DNA of 64,000 bases from an uncultured Bacilli bacterium. GTDB taxonomy: Bacteria; Bacillota_I; Bacilli_A; RF39; UBA660. Positions 27,889-38,173 of this stretch are shown piece after piece (the first letter of the stretch is position 1; each line of letters begins with the position of its first letter). Under the pieces are notes generated by a model. That model did no database searches, was not told where the DNA came from, and saw only the letters and a list, made by a program, of their open reading frames with translations. Location of the stretch: contig CAKOSA010000003.1 of NCBI GenBank assembly GCA_934101865.1, positions 1 through 64,000 of the forward strand, given 5' to 3'. The position numbers and the translations under genes were made by a program.

Positions 27889-29178
27889 TTACGGTTGTTC
27901 GTTTTTTTCACTATTTTTGATTATTACTATATTTTTGTTGGTTAGGTCTATTTTTGTTATTATTTCATTTAATTCTTGGATATTTAATGATTTTATTATA
28001 TCTAAAATATTGGCTTCGATTTTGCCATCAAATATTATGTTATCGACAATCATTTCGTTTACAAGAGTTATGTTTTCGTAACTGAATATTTCGTTACTTA
28101 TGAGTACTTTTTTCTTGCGTTCGAAATCTTTTTCGTTTATATTTATATTTTTTAGTTTTTTATCTATTTCTTTGATTAATTCTTCGTATTTATCGGTTTC
28201 ATTGATGAGAGAAATTAGTAAATGGGTGTCGGTATCAAGGAGATTATAACTTATTGTTGAGGTTATTATTTTGGCTTTTTTCATCTCATAGTCGAACTCG
28301 GATACGTCGGAAAAGAGGAGATTGAAGAGAATATATAGATAGATGTTTAGTTTTCTTTTGTCGATATCGAGAGACTGGGGATTGATTTTGATGGTGTATG
28401 CTATTTTGGCGACATCCGTTGGAATTTTTATTATTTCTTTGGGCTTCACTACCGTGTGTGGCTCTTTTATTTTGTCCTCTTGACATTTTTTTATATCAGG
28501 AAAAGTTTTGGACTTTTGATTTTGGGTAATGGCTTCGAGAATTTCTTTTTCATCGAAAGAACCGGAAATTACGACAAACATATTAGAGGGATGATAGAAG
28601 GTGTTATAGCATTTGGTTAGTAATTCGGGAGTTATTTTATTTATGTCTTCTACTGTGCCTATAATGCTATTTTTGAAGTTATTTTTATGGAGGGCATTTT
28701 TTCTTATGGCTTCAAAGAGGACATTTACGGGTCTATCGTCACACATATGTATTTCTTGAGTTATTATGCCTTTTTCTTTTTCGACATTTTCCTTAGTGAA
28801 ATATGGGGATTGGACAAAATCTAAGAGAAATAATAGGTTTTCTTTTAGTTTTTCTGTGCCTTGAAATAGATATGTGGTATTTTTAAAAGTTGTATAGGCG
28901 TTGCTGATGGCTCCGTTGGAAGAGAAGTAGTCGCTTGGTTCGGGACCGGTTTCTTGAGCAAAAACTTTGTGTTCTAAGAAATGGGCTATTCCGCTTGGTA
29001 CTTTTATTTTTTTATTGGTTGTTTTATCAAAGAATTCGGTGTTTATAGATCCGAATTTAGTTGTAAATGTTACGTAGTTGTTATGAAATGTTTTTTTGTT
29101 GTATAGGTATACTTCGAGACCGTTATCTAGTTTTTCGTAAGTAATGGTTTCATCTAATCCTTTAATCTTTATCTCCAT
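27889..29178 (-). CDS. M16 family zinc peptidase (YmfH-like)
   Basis: This 429-residue insulinase-type protein has the inverted zinc motif HFLEH at residues 66-70 and the downstream glutamate region EKEKGIITQEIHM. M16 proteins form clam-shell chambers and degrade small peptides. It overlaps the end of the YmfF-like gene by 17 bases, with AGGAGG in place, so the two are probably made as a heterodimer with this one as the catalytic half. Such pairs are common in Firmicutes; the natural substrate is unknown. Confidence 0.9.
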   Translation of the reverse strand: MEIKIKGLDETITYEKLDNGLEVYLYNKKTFHNNYVTFTTKFGSINTEFFDKTTNKKIKVPSGIAHFLEHKVFAQETGPEPSDYFSSNGAISNAYTTFKNTTYLFQGTEKLKENLLFLLDFVQSPYFTKENVEKEKGIITQEIHMCDDRPVNVLFEAIRKNALHKNNFKNSIIGTVEDINKITPELLTKCYNTFYHPSNMFVVISGSFDEKEILEAITQNQKSKTFPDIKKCQEDKIKEPHTVVKPKEIIKIPTDVAKIAYTIKINPQSLDIDKRKLNIYLYILFNLLFSDVSEFDYEMKKAKIITSTISYNLLDTDTHLLISLINETDKYEELIKEIDKKLKNININEKDFERKKKVLISNEIFSYENITLVNEMIVDNIIFDGKIEANILDIIKSLNIQELNEIITKIDLTNKNIVIIKNSEKNEQP

Positions 29179-30433
29179 TTGGGCCTCCTTTTAGAGCATA
29201 GCTTGAATGCACTTTGATTTTCTTTGATAGGGTTATTATATCGTTTATGGATACTTTCTTTATGTTTTCGATTCTTTCCTCAGCACTTGCACTTCCGACA
29301 AGGGATTTGGCAAAGTAGGTATTTATTATTCCATAAGGGTTATCGGTACTGGCAATTATTCCTGATATGATTGTTTCTTTGGCGTTTTCGAAATAGTTTT
29401 CAGCGAATTTTCCTTTGCTAATGGCATCAACGTTTTTACGAATTTGTTTTATGACTGTTTCTTCGTTACTTGGTTCTACTCCAGAATATATTATTAATAA
29501 ATTGTCATAGGCCTTTGCGAGGGAACTTACATAATATGCATAGGAATTTTTCTCGCGAATGTTATCAAAGAGGACAGAACTCGAAGAGCCTCCCAACAAC
29601 TCATTATAAACGAGTAGCACGTATTTTCTTTCGTACTCACTTAAATTTTTGATGCTATATAAGAGCACGATTTGGGACTGATTGGCTTTTGTTAATTCTT
29701 CGTAGTTTTTTATTCGGCTTCGCTCGCTGAGGGGCGGGGTTATAATATCGTCTTTCTTTTTGTGATAAGACCATACTTTGAAGTATTCTTTAAATAGTTC
29801 TTTGGTGGTTTTGACGTCAACATCCCCTACTATGAATACATCAACGATATCATCATTTATGACACTTTTGTAGTATTCGTAAAGTGAAGCTGGGGTTATA
29901 TTTTGAATGATGTCTTTATCTCCATAAGGATTGTATGAGTATGGTTTATCGGAAAATTTTTCTAAGAGGCTAAATATTGCGTATCTTATTTTATCGTCTT
30001 TAAGGGTTTTGATATTTTTTTGGTTTCTTTCTTTGACTTGTGATAACACTTCTTCGCTGAATTTTTTATCGGTAATATTTGGTTTAAATATTATGTCTAA
30101 TAAGAATTTTATTGATTCCTCATTCATTCCTTCTTCGGTGTATTTTTCATTTAGAAATCTTGTTTTGAATGATAGGTTTGTGTATGTGCCTATTCTACTT
30201 GATGAAGACATTAGTTTTAGGTCATAAAGGTTTTCACTTTCTTTTATTAGTTCGGTTTCGTTTTTATAATTTTGATTTGAATTTAGTAGTACATCTTTAA
30301 GTATAATTCTGTTACTGATGTCTTCTTTTTTTAAGGGCCTACGGAAACATATATCGACCGTGATTGTTTTGAATTTGGTTGTATTTATGATATGTAAATC
30401 GTAAGCTCCCATATCTATTTTTTGATAATCCAT
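29162..30433 (-). CDS. M16 family protein without catalytic motif (YmfF-like)
   Basis: This 423-residue M16 homologue has the family fold. DICFRRPLKKEDISNRIILKDVLL occupies the place of the zinc motif, and GDVDVKTTKELFKEYF and LLGGSSSSVLFDNIREKNSYAYYVSS are the conserved M16C-type block. It has no HxxEH motif and should be the non-catalytic partner of the following gene. AAGGAGG precedes ATG. Confidence 0.88.
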   Translation of the reverse strand: MDYQKIDMGAYDLHIINTTKFKTITVDICFRRPLKKEDISNRIILKDVLLNSNQNYKNETELIKESENLYDLKLMSSSSRIGTYTNLSFKTRFLNEKYTEEGMNEESIKFLLDIIFKPNITDKKFSEEVLSQVKERNQKNIKTLKDDKIRYAIFSLLEKFSDKPYSYNPYGDKDIIQNITPASLYEYYKSVINDDIVDVFIVGDVDVKTTKELFKEYFKVWSYHKKKDDIITPPLSERSRIKNYEELTKANQSQIVLLYSIKNLSEYERKYVLLVYNELLGGSSSSVLFDNIREKNSYAYYVSSLAKAYDNLLIIYSGVEPSNEETVIKQIRKNVDAISKGKFAENYFENAKETIISGIIASTDNPYGIINTYFAKSLVGSASAEERIENIKKVSINDIITLSKKIKVHSSYALKGGPNGDKD

Positions 30434-30483
30434 TTTACTTCCTCCTTATGAATAGTATATATTGTTTTGCATTTTTTAAACTT

Positions 30484-30502
30484 ATTTTTTTGAAAATCTG
30501 CA
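30484..30502 (+). repeat. Half copy of the dispersed palindrome
   Basis: TTTTGAAAATCTGCA matches the right half of CAGWTTTTGAAAAWYTG, in the same orientation as the full copies and 13 bases before one. Confidence 0.5.
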
Positions 30503-30514
30503 TAGTTTTTATTG

Positions 30515-30531
30515 CAGTTTTTGAAAAATTG
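30515..30531 (+). repeat. Dispersed palindrome copy 2
   Basis: CAGTTTTTGAAAAATTG, extended by TTG and CAA to a 23-base palindrome, lies in the intergenic region between deoD and the M16 genes. It may also act as the 3' hairpin of deoD. Confidence 0.7.
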
Positions 30532-30541
30532 CAACGTGTTA

Positions 30542-31252
30542 TTAACAGTTTATTATGGTATTTAGGGCTAATTTTATCATTTGGTCAAGGGCTTCAGTTC
30601 TTTCCTTGCTAGTTAATTCTTTTTTGGTTATAAAGCTATCGGATATGGTTAGAATACAACTGGCTTTTTTGCCAAAGTGTTCAGCATTTTTTAAAAGGGC
30701 ATAACTTTCCATTTCCACGGCTAAAAGGTGTTTTTCTTCGTTCATTTTTTGATATATTTCGCTAGTTGTATAGAAGGCATCGCTACTATGTACTTTTCCT
30801 TCTACTAGGGTTAGGCCTTCGGCTTGGGCTTCATTTTTTATATGGTTGTTTAGTTCTTCGTTTGCGTTTATTTCGTGAGTGGTACTTCCGTCAAAGACTT
30901 CGGCATAAGTGGACTCGGAATAGGCTGATGTTACTAATAGTAAATCTAGTACATTTAGGTCTTTGGTGTAAGAGCCGGCGGTTCCTATTCTTATTATGTT
31001 CTCGACGTCATAGAATTTATATAGTTCATAACTGTATATGGCCATACTTGGTATTCCCATTCCGTGGGCCATTATGGTTACTTTGGTGCCTTTATAATAT
31101 CCTGTATAGGCATATATTCCTCTTACTTTATTTACGCATTTATAGTTTTCTAAATAGTTTTGGGCTATAAATGTGGCTCTATTGGGGTCGCCAGTTAGAA
31201 TTACATTTTTTGATATATCTTCTTTTAGGGCTTCATTATGTGGTGTTGCCAT
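30542..31252 (-). CDS. deoD: Purine nucleoside phosphorylase, DeoD type
   Basis: DeoD splits purine nucleosides with phosphate into base and ribose 1-phosphate. The 236-residue chain has TPHNEALKEDISKNVILTGDPNRA, MAHGMGIPSMAIYSYEL, the phosphate-site region IIRIGTAGSY, the ribose-site VEMESYAL and the late ISDSF. Length is typical for the hexameric bacterial enzyme. It stands as a single gene between the arc terminator and the M16 operon. Confidence 0.97.
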   Translation of the reverse strand: MATPHNEALKEDISKNVILTGDPNRATFIAQNYLENYKCVNKVRGIYAYTGYYKGTKVTIMAHGMGIPSMAIYSYELYKFYDVENIIRIGTAGSYTKDLNVLDLLLVTSAYSESTYAEVFDGSTTHEINANEELNNHIKNEAQAEGLTLVEGKVHSSDAFYTTSEIYQKMNEEKHLLAVEMESYALLKNAEHFGKKASCILTISDSFITKKELTSKERTEALDQMIKLALNTIINC

Positions 31253-31333
31253 TTTTTAATCACTACCTTTCTTACGTTCATAATTATATCATAAGTACTT
31301 GGTTTTGGATAGGTGTTTTGAGAAAAAATGGCA

Positions 31334-31364
31334 AAAAAATAAAGTTTTCGGGTTTGAAAACTTT
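31334..31364 (-). terminator. Terminator of the arc operon
   Basis: AAAGTTTTC-AAACCC-GAAAACTTT on the - strand is followed by ATTTTTTT. Confidence 0.8.
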
Positions 31365-31388
31365 ATTTTATGATTCATTTTCCTATTA

Positions 31389-33794
31389 TTAGGAAAGGGC
31401 AACCATAGATACTGTTAGTATTATCACAGAAGCTAGGGCTAAAACTGCTACTACTTTAAGAGCCCATTTGAACCAAGTTGAGTATTCTACTTTGGCAAGA
31501 GCAAGTCCTCCCATTATAGCACCGCAAGTTGGTGTAATTAGGTTTACGAGGCCGTTGGCAGCAACGAATATCATTATTGTTGTTTCGACACTGAAACCTA
31601 ATTCGTGAGCAAGTGGTCCCATAATTGGTGTTGATAGGGTTGCTAATCCCGAAGAAGATGGTACTAATATTGATAGTACTATGTGTAGTAAGTAATCTAA
31701 TGGGGCAAATAGTACTGGTGGTAAGTGCCTTAGGGCTTCGGCAGCATTATATATTATGTAGTTATCTAAGTGTGTAGTTGTCATTAATACTGATGCACCA
31801 CGGGCAATAGCTACGATTAGGATTACTCCCATCATATCGGCAGCTCCGTTTACGAAGGTACTTACGAATTTTGGTTCGCTATCTCTATTTACTACACCTA
31901 TTATTATAGCCATTATGAAGAACCATAGTGATGCTTCTTGGAAATACCACCAACCGAGTGGGTTACCGGTTAATTTTCCGGTTGTATCTAGGAATATATT
32001 TATTCCAAAGCTATCCCAAGGGATAAATCCTATTATCATTATTAGGAATGTTATGCCAAATAGGACAAGGGTAAATTTTTGTTTACCGGTTAATTTGGTT
32101 TCTTTATCTTTCTCAGCTGGTTTTAGGTATGTTTTTTCCATATCTTTTTGTTCACGTAATGATAGGAAAGTTGACCCTTTATCAGCTTTGACTTTCTTTG
32201 CATAGGCCATAACGAAGGCAGTCGCAATAGCGTAAGACACTAGCCAAAGGGCTACTCCGAGACCGATTATTAGGCCCTGATTTACTTCGATGCCTTTGGG
32301 TAGGGCGTCAATTGCAACACCAACGGCAAAGGGATTTATGGTGGAACCGAGGACACCGACGCCGGCACCAAGTAAAACGATGGCGGATGCGATTATGGTA
32401 TCCATTCCAGCTACTACCATTGTTGCTGATAGTAGGGCGTAAAATCCAACTGTTTCTTCGAGCATTCCGTAAGTTGTGCCACCTATCGAGAAGATAAACA
32501 TTAGAATTGGGATTAGCCAAAGTTCTTTTCCTTTCATCTTTTTGATAAGTACTTTTATTCCTGTTTCAAGGGCTCCTGTTCCGTTTACGATGGCAAGGAA
32601 TCCTCCTAAAACGAATATGAATATGCAGACATCTATGGCATCTTTAAATCCTAGTATTGGTGCAAGTAAGATATCAGATAAGGATGCTGCAACTACTCCA
32701 CTACCGTTAACTATTTCCTCATTTACAAAGGAAGCCGATGGTAGGAAGTGGGTTATCAATCCCAAGAATATTATGATTAGTAATATTATTGAGAATGATG
32801 ATAAGACAAATTTCTTATTTTTTGCCTTAGCCATTTCTATCCTCCTTTTCTTTCCATCCCCCTTTTGTGTTATGATTGTACCTGTTTTGCCACTTAGGGC
32901 ATTTAATCCATTGTTTAGTGATGTAATAATGGCTTTTTTCTTAGGGCTTTCTTGAACGAACTCACAGCTGGCTTCTACTTTGGGAAGCATACTTCCTTTA
33001 GCAAAATAGCCTTGGTTTATATATTCTGTGGCTTTTGCTAAACTCATTGATTTAACTCCCTTAGCGTTTTCTTTGCCATAATTTATATAAACTTTATCTA
33101 TGGATGTTAGGATGAGAAGGATATCAGCTTTGATTTGACGGGCTAGCAAGCTAGCAGCGAAGTCTTTATCGATAACAGCGTCTACTCCTTTATAACTTCC
33201 GTTTTCTTTTATGACGGGGATTCCGCCTCCGCCAGCGGTTATGACTACGTTGTTTTCATCGATGAGGTCATTTATTACATCTTCTTCAATGATGCGGACG
33301 GGTTTTGGAGATGGTACAACTCTCCTGTATCCTCGTCCAGCGTCTTCGACAAACTTATATCCCTTTTCATCTGCTATTTTTTGTGCTTCTTTTTGGGTAT
33401 AAAACATTCCTACAGGTTTGGTTGGATTGTGAAATGCATCGTCGTATTTGCTTACTTCTACCTGAGTAATGATTGTCACACAATTTTTCTTTATTCCACT
33501 TCGTTCTAATTCACGAGATATGGATTGTTGCAAGTGGTAACCGATATATCCTTGGCTCATTGCCCCACATTCAGCAAAGGGCATAGATGGTGTTCCTATT
33601 CCCTCACTATTTGCGTAGTCGGTTGCTAGTTTTATGGCTCCGACTTGAGGACCGTTACCGTGAACGACAACTACTTCGTGGCCGTTTGCAACGATTTTTA
33701 CGATTTGTTTGGCAGTTTTTTTTACTAATTTTAGTTGCTCTTCAGGTGTTGTCCCGAGGGCGTTTCCGCCGAGAGCTACTACTACTCTACTCAT
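31389..33794 (-). CDS. Carbamate kinase fused to a YfcC/ArcD-like permease
   Basis: One 801-residue frame joins two genes of the arginine deiminase pathway. Residues 1-309 are carbamate kinase ([40 protein letters not shown]), which makes ATP from carbamoyl phosphate. From residue 321 (ATG at 32832-32834) follows a complete 481-residue YfcC-family permease with about 12 helices, the likely arginine/ornithine carrier. The linker [11 protein letters not shown] is translated ribosome-site DNA: AGGAGG stands 6 bases before the internal ATG. The Gln codon CAA at 32865-32867 is one change from TAA. Separate permease synthesis from the internal site is likely. Confidence 0.9.
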   Translation of the reverse strand: MSRVVVALGGNALGTTPEEQLKLVKKTAKQIVKIVANGHEVVVVHGNGPQVGAIKLATDYANSEGIGTPSMPFAECGAMSQGYIGYHLQQSISRELERSGIKKNCVTIITQVEVSKYDDAFHNPTKPVGMFYTQKEAQKIADEKGYKFVEDAGRGYRRVVPSPKPVRIIEEDVINDLIDENNVVITAGGGGIPVIKENGSYKGVDAVIDKDFAASLLARQIKADILLILTSIDKVYINYGKENAKGVKSMSLAKATEYINQGYFAKGSMLPKVEASCEFVQESPKKKAIITSLNNGLNALSGKTGTIITQKGDGKKRRIEMAKAKNKKFVLSSFSIILLIIIFLGLITHFLPSASFVNEEIVNGSGVVAASLSDILLAPILGFKDAIDVCIFIFVLGGFLAIVNGTGALETGIKVLIKKMKGKELWLIPILMFIFSIGGTTYGMLEETVGFYALLSATMVVAGMDTIIASAIVLLGAGVGVLGSTINPFAVGVAIDALPKGIEVNQGLIIGLGVALWLVSYAIATAFVMAYAKKVKADKGSTFLSLREQKDMEKTYLKPAEKDKETKLTGKQKFTLVLFGITFLIMIIGFIPWDSFGINIFLDTTGKLTGNPLGWWYFQEASLWFFIMAIIIGVVNRDSEPKFVSTFVNGAADMMGVILIVAIARGASVLMTTTHLDNYIIYNAAEALRHLPPVLFAPLDYLLHIVLSILVPSSSGLATLSTPIMGPLAHELGFSVETTIMIFVAANGLVNLITPTCGAIMGGLALAKVEYSTWFKWALKVVAVLALASVIILTVSMVALS

Positions 33795-34782
33795 TTTCAC
33801 TCATCATTGTTGCATACATAACTGCCTTTATGGTATGCATTCTATTTTCGGCTTCTTCAAATACTTTGGAGGCCGGACTTTCAAATACTTCGTCGGTTAC
33901 TTCCATTTCTTTAATTCCGTAGGTATCGTATATTTGCTTGCCGATAATTGTATCGGTATTATGGAAAGATGGCAAACAGTGTAAGAATATGGCATTACTG
34001 TTACAAGAGTTCATTACTTTTTTATTTACTTGATATGGTAATAGTAAGTTTATTCTTTCTTTCCATTTGGATGCGTCTTCACCCATACTGAGCCATACAT
34101 CGGTATATATTACATCCATATTTTTTATTTCTTCGGGATTGTCAGTAAAGTTTATGGTACAACCGTTTTCGTGAGCTATTTTTTTACAAGTTTCGGTTAA
34201 TTTTTCCTCCGGCCACAAGTGTTTTGGGGCACAGCAGTTGAAATTTATGCCTAATTTACTGCATATTACCATAAGGGAATTGCCGACATTGTTTCGTCCA
34301 TCTCCGAAAAAGCAAAAGTTTATGCCTTTGAGGTACCCAAAATGTTCTTCGATAGTCATAACATCGGCAAGCATTTGGGTGGGATGGAACATATCGGTTA
34401 GTCCATTCCATACGGGAACGGTTGCGTATTTGCATAGTTCTTCAACGGTTTTTTGGGAAAAGCCACGGTACTCTATACCGTCATATATTCTGGTAAGTAC
34501 ACGGGCGGTATCTTTGATTGTTTCTTTTTTCCCCATTTGGGATCCCGTAGGGCCTAAATATGTTACGTGCATTCCTAGGTCATAGGCTGCGACTTCAAAT
34601 GAACATCTGGTTCGAGTGGAATCTTTTTCGAATAGGATAACGATATTTTTGCCTTTGAGGTACTCGTGATTTTGGCCTTCTTGTTTCATTTTTTTGAGTT
34701 TTTTAGATAAATCTAATAGGTATCTTATTTCATCGCTTGAATAGTCTAATAGTTTTGAAAAATCTCTTCCTTTTAAGTTCAT
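33787..34782 (-). CDS. arcB: Ornithine carbamoyltransferase, catabolic
   Basis: In the arginine deiminase pathway this enzyme splits citrulline with phosphate into ornithine and carbamoyl phosphate. The 331-residue chain has the carbamoyl-phosphate loop [11 protein letters not shown], the HPTQ motif (FHPTQMLAD) and the ornithine-side [10 protein letters not shown]. Length is typical. It follows arcA by 5 bases and overlaps the carbamate kinase start by 8 bases. Confidence 0.97.
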   Translation of the reverse strand: MNLKGRDFSKLLDYSSDEIRYLLDLSKKLKKMKQEGQNHEYLKGKNIVILFEKDSTRTRCSFEVAAYDLGMHVTYLGPTGSQMGKKETIKDTARVLTRIYDGIEYRGFSQKTVEELCKYATVPVWNGLTDMFHPTQMLADVMTIEEHFGYLKGINFCFFGDGRNNVGNSLMVICSKLGINFNCCAPKHLWPEEKLTETCKKIAHENGCTINFTDNPEEIKNMDVIYTDVWLSMGEDASKWKERINLLLPYQVNKKVMNSCNSNAIFLHCLPSFHNTDTIIGKQIYDTYGIKEMEVTDEVFESPASKVFEEAENRMHTIKAVMYATMMSENE

Positions 34783-34787
34783 ATTTT

Positions 34788-36014
34788 TTAATCCTCTCTA
34801 ATTAGTGGCATACTCATACATCTTGGACCTCCACGTCCACGAGATAGTTCAGCACTGTGCATTTCAAATACTTTTATTCCGTGTTCTCTTAAAACGGCAT
34901 TGGTTACGTTGTTGCGATTATAGACTACGACAACGCCTGGGGCTATACACAGGGTGTTTGTTCCGTCGTTCCACTGTTCTCTTTCGGATGGTATTTTATC
35001 ACCACCGGCACAAGGTATGAGGGTTATATCTATTTTTAGGTATTCTTCGAGTATTTTTTCAAGCGATCCTTTTTTCTGTTTTACTTTGACTTCGTCGTCG
35101 TTATAGCCTTTGGTTATTTCAAAAACTCTTAGGGTATCCATTATGCCTGGGTGATAAGTGAATTTATCGAAGTCAATTTGCGTGAAAACGGTATCGAGGT
35201 GCATAAAGGCACGGCACTCGGGAATTAGAAAGGCAAGGACGGTGTCGATTTGGCATTCGGGGTCTTTAAAGAGGTTTTTGGCAAGTAGATCGATAGCATC
35301 GGCACTGGTTCTTTGGGAAATTCCAACGGCGAGGACGTGTTCATTTAGGTTAAGGACGTCTCCTCCTTCGATATGGAATGGGTTTTCGCGGTCATAGTAT
35401 TTGGTTACTTTATCTTGATAATCTGGGTGATAGTTAAAGATGTAGCTGGCATAGATTGTTTCTCTACTTCTTGTTTCCGAATACATCTTATTTAGGACAA
35501 CGCCATTTCCTACGGATGCGAAGGGATCGCGGGTAAAGTATAGGTTGGGCATTGGAGCAGCAAGGAATTTTCCTTCTTCACTAACTAAGTCAACAAGGGA
35601 ATTTTCGATGTCTTTTTTCTTTCTATTTAGTTCGCTTACTTTTATTCCTTCCATTGTTTTTAGGACTAGTTCTTTATTGTTTTCGATACTCATTAGAAAA
35701 TCGAAGAGCATATCTTTATACATTGGTGTTCTTATTCCGGCTTCATATATGAATTGTCTTATGAAAGCGGGTTTGATATTTGGATTGTAGTTTAGGGTTT
35801 CGGCCATTAGGTCTTCCAAATATACGACTTCTATGTTGTTATCTCTTAGTATTTGAGCGAATTCATCGTGTTCTAGTTGGGCGTCTTTTAGATATGGTAT
35901 ATCGTCAAATAGTAATTCTTGTAATGTATCGGGTGTTAGGTTTAGTAGTTCCTTTCCTGGTCTATGTAATAGGACCTTTTTTAGTGGTTTGATTTCACTG
36001 GTTACGTGTATCAT
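34788..36014 (-). CDS. arcA: Arginine deiminase
   Basis: ArcA converts arginine to citrulline and ammonia, the first step of arginine fermentation. The 408-residue chain has [14 protein letters not shown], the substrate loop [21 protein letters not shown], the HLDTVF catalytic block, and the nucleophile cysteine in [12 protein letters not shown] near the end. The ATG used lies 9 bases behind GGAGG; an ATG three codons upstream is too close to it. It has its own promoter inside the end of the ABC transporter operon. Confidence 0.97.
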   Translation of the reverse strand: MIHVTSEIKPLKKVLLHRPGKELLNLTPDTLQELLFDDIPYLKDAQLEHDEFAQILRDNNIEVVYLEDLMAETLNYNPNIKPAFIRQFIYEAGIRTPMYKDMLFDFLMSIENNKELVLKTMEGIKVSELNRKKKDIENSLVDLVSEEGKFLAAPMPNLYFTRDPFASVGNGVVLNKMYSETRSRETIYASYIFNYHPDYQDKVTKYYDRENPFHIEGGDVLNLNEHVLAVGISQRTSADAIDLLAKNLFKDPECQIDTVLAFLIPECRAFMHLDTVFTQIDFDKFTYHPGIMDTLRVFEITKGYNDDEVKVKQKKGSLEKILEEYLKIDITLIPCAGGDKIPSEREQWNDGTNTLCIAPGVVVVYNRNNVTNAVLREHGIKVFEMHSAELSRGRGGPRCMSMPLIRED

Positions 36015-36035
36015 TTTTATCATCCTCCTATTTTA

Positions 36036-36063
36036 ATTATAACATATATTTTTTATTTTTCAA
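36036..36063 (-). promoter_or_regulatory. Promoter of arcA
   Basis: TTGAAA, 16 bases, TATAAT on the - strand, overlapping the last codons of the upstream ATPase gene. It would allow arc expression apart from the transporter. Confidence 0.6.
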
Positions 36064-36781
36064 TATCCTGAATAAAGTTTTTAACTCTTTCGTTTTCACC
36101 ATTTATGATATCGTTATAGCTGCTATCAAGTATTAGTTTACCGTTTTCAATGAATATTATTCTATTGGAGAATTCTTTTACGAATTCCATTTCGTGACTT
36201 ACGATAATTAGGGTTATGCCTTTATCTTTTAGGTGTTTGATTAGTTCGATTACTTCTTTGGTCATTTCGGGGTCAAGGGCACTAGTTGGTTCATCGAGGA
36301 GTATTAGTCTTGGCTCTAATATGAGGGTTCTTATAATGGCTACTCTTTGTTTTTCTCCGCCGCTTAGGCTGATGGGATAGGCGTCTTTTTTGTCATAGAG
36401 GTTTATTTCTTTAAGCATCGCGAGGGCTCTTTTTTTGGCCTCGGCGGGGGTTAGTAATTTTAGTTTTACGGGAGCTAGGGTTATGTTTTCAAGAACGGTG
36501 AGATTTTCAAAAAGGTTAAAGTGTTGAAAGACCATTCCTATTTCTTTGCGGATTTCCCCGATATTGGCTCCGGTTATTAGTTTTCGGTCAAAAAGGATTT
36601 CACCGCTTGTTGGGGTTACCATCCTATTTATACATCTTAGGAGAGTTGACTTACCACTGCCAGAAGGGCCAATGATAGACACTATTTCTTTTTCCTCGAC
36701 ACTGAAATTTATGTTTTTTAATATGGTTTTTTTGTTATAGGTTTTGGTTAAATTTTTAACTGTTAAGAGCATTTTCGTCAT
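36053..36781 (-). CDS. Amino-acid ABC transporter ATP-binding protein
   Basis: This 242-residue ATPase of the polar amino-acid (GlnQ/ArtP) group powers uptake. Walker A is GPSGSGKSTLLRCI, the signature is LSGGEKQRVAI, Walker B is RLILLDEPTSALDP, and the switch histidine is in IIVSHEMEFV. It overlaps the permease gene by 26 bases. Arginine is the likely substrate because arcABC follows; that is inference from position. Confidence 0.95.
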   Translation of the reverse strand: MTKMLLTVKNLTKTYNKKTILKNINFSVEEKEIVSIIGPSGSGKSTLLRCINRMVTPTSGEILFDRKLITGANIGEIRKEIGMVFQHFNLFENLTVLENITLAPVKLKLLTPAEAKKRALAMLKEINLYDKKDAYPISLSGGEKQRVAIIRTLILEPRLILLDEPTSALDPEMTKEVIELIKHLKDKGITLIIVSHEMEFVKEFSNRIIFIENGKLILDSSYNDIINGENERVKNFIQDIEK

Positions 36782-37445
36782 CTCCTCTATTTATTAGTTT
36801 TGATAGACACACGGTTAGGGTTAGGTATATTAGGGATGTTATGATGAGGGGGAAGAAGTAGTCGTAGGTGCGAGAGGCGATTATGTCGCTGGCTTTGGTG
36901 AGTTCGACTATTCCGATGTAACCGGCTACCGATGTTTCTTTTAGAAGGGTTATGAATTCGTTTCCGAGAGCGGGTTTAATGTTGTGGATGGCTTGGGGCA
37001 TTATTATATATCTGGTTATTTGGCCGTAGCTAAGACCGAGACTTTTACCGGCCTCTCTTTGACCGGCGTTGATTGATATTAGGCCGGATTTGATTATTTG
37101 TGATACATAGGCACCGCTGTTTAGGCCAAAGGCTAATATTCCAATAAGAATTATGTTAGTGTCAACGGATTTGAATATTACGTAGTATATTATCATTAAT
37201 TGTAAGAGTACGGGGGTTCCTCTTATGACCGTTATGTAGAGATTTCCAATTTTATTGGCTATTTTTAATTTGCCGGTTTCTTTGTTATAGTCGTTGATGA
37301 TGGCAAGGATGAGACCGATTACTACTCCGATTATACAGGCAAATATGGCCATTGTTATGGTGTTGAATAGGCCTTCGAAGATGTATTTGTAACGGTCCTC
37401 GAAGATTACTGAATTGTAAAAGTTATTCCATATTTTTTCTATCAT
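36756..37445 (-). CDS. Amino-acid ABC transporter permease
   Basis: This 229-residue protein has about five membrane helices, the HisM/GlnP-type start IFEGLFNTITMAIFACIIGVVIGLILA, and the EAA loop REAGKSLGLSYGQITRYIIMPQAI that docks on the ATPase. It lies between the binding-protein and ATPase genes and belongs to the same operon. Confidence 0.95.
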   Translation of the reverse strand: MIEKIWNNFYNSVIFEDRYKYIFEGLFNTITMAIFACIIGVVIGLILAIINDYNKETGKLKIANKIGNLYITVIRGTPVLLQLMIIYYVIFKSVDTNIILIGILAFGLNSGAYVSQIIKSGLISINAGQREAGKSLGLSYGQITRYIIMPQAIHNIKPALGNEFITLLKETSVAGYIGIVELTKASDIIASRTYDYFFPLIITSLIYLTLTVCLSKLINRGDDENALNS

Positions 37446-37456
37446 TGTTTCACTTC

Positions 37457-38173
37457 CTAGTTTGAATGGTTGATGACGTACTGGTCAATTTTCCCATCTT
37501 TTTCTAAATTGGCTAATACTTTGTTTATTTCTTCTACTAGCTTGGTATTGCCTTTTTTGACAGCTATTCCGTAGGTATCGCTAAATAGGTAGCCGTCTAA
37601 TATTTTTAACTGGCTATTTTTATTTACGATTTCTTTGGCTGGTAAGTAGTCCATAACGATACAATCTACTTTATCTCTTTTTAGGTCTTCAGCCATTGAG
37701 AGGTATTTTTTTTGTCTACTGATATTGGCATTGGGATATTTTTCGGTTAAGTCTAAGTCGGCAATGCTTCCTAGTTGAACGGCTATTTTTTTATTGCTTA
37801 TTTGGTTTAGGTCTGTTATATTGCTTCCTTCTTTTACTATTACTACTTGGCGAGATTCGACATAGGGATTACTGAAATCTACTTCTTTTAGTCTTTCTTC
37901 AGTAATACTCATACCGGCTAAGGCTATGTCGGCTTTTCCACTTTTTAATTCGTTTATTATGGAATCGAAAGCGACGTCTTTTACTTCTAGTTTTTTGCCA
38001 AGGCTTTTGGCTATTTCGTTTGCTATATCTATGTCTACTCCTACTATTTCACCGTTTTCGTAGTATTCGTAAGGGGCAAAACCGGCCTCAGTTACCATAA
38101 CGAGGGTATCTTCTTTGGTTTTGCATCCGGTTAATAGTAATATTATTAGTATTATGCTTAGTATTTTTTTCAT
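37457..38173 (-). CDS. Amino-acid ABC transporter substrate-binding lipoprotein
   Basis: This 238-residue family 3 solute-binding protein has a lipoprotein signal (residues 1-17, lipobox LLTGC). The ligand-domain signatures follow: GFAPYEYYENGEIVGVDIDIANEIAK and ADIALAGMSITEERLKEVDFSNPY. It is anchored to the outer face of the membrane. It overlaps the upstream HAD gene by 4 bases. Confidence 0.95.
   Translation of the reverse strand: MKKILSIILIILLLTGCKTKEDTLVMVTEAGFAPYEYYENGEIVGVDIDIANEIAKSLGKKLEVKDVAFDSIINELKSGKADIALAGMSITEERLKEVDFSNPYVESRQVVIVKEGSNITDLNQISNKKIAVQLGSIADLDLTEKYPNANISRQKKYLSMAEDLKRDKVDCIVMDYLPAKEIVNKNSQLKILDGYLFSDTYGIAVKKGNTKLVEEINKVLANLEKDGKIDQYVINHSN

Noticed and set aside
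31389..33794. Frameshift or assembly artefact joining arcC and the permease
   Set aside because: The frame is continuous with no shift. A single lost stop codon explains the join, so it is reported as a fusion with a caveat rather than a pseudogene.
34741..34770. Seventh copy of the dispersed palindrome in arcB (AGTTTTGAAAAATCT)
   Set aside because: Only the central TTTTGAAAA matches; the outer CAG/CTG arms are absent.
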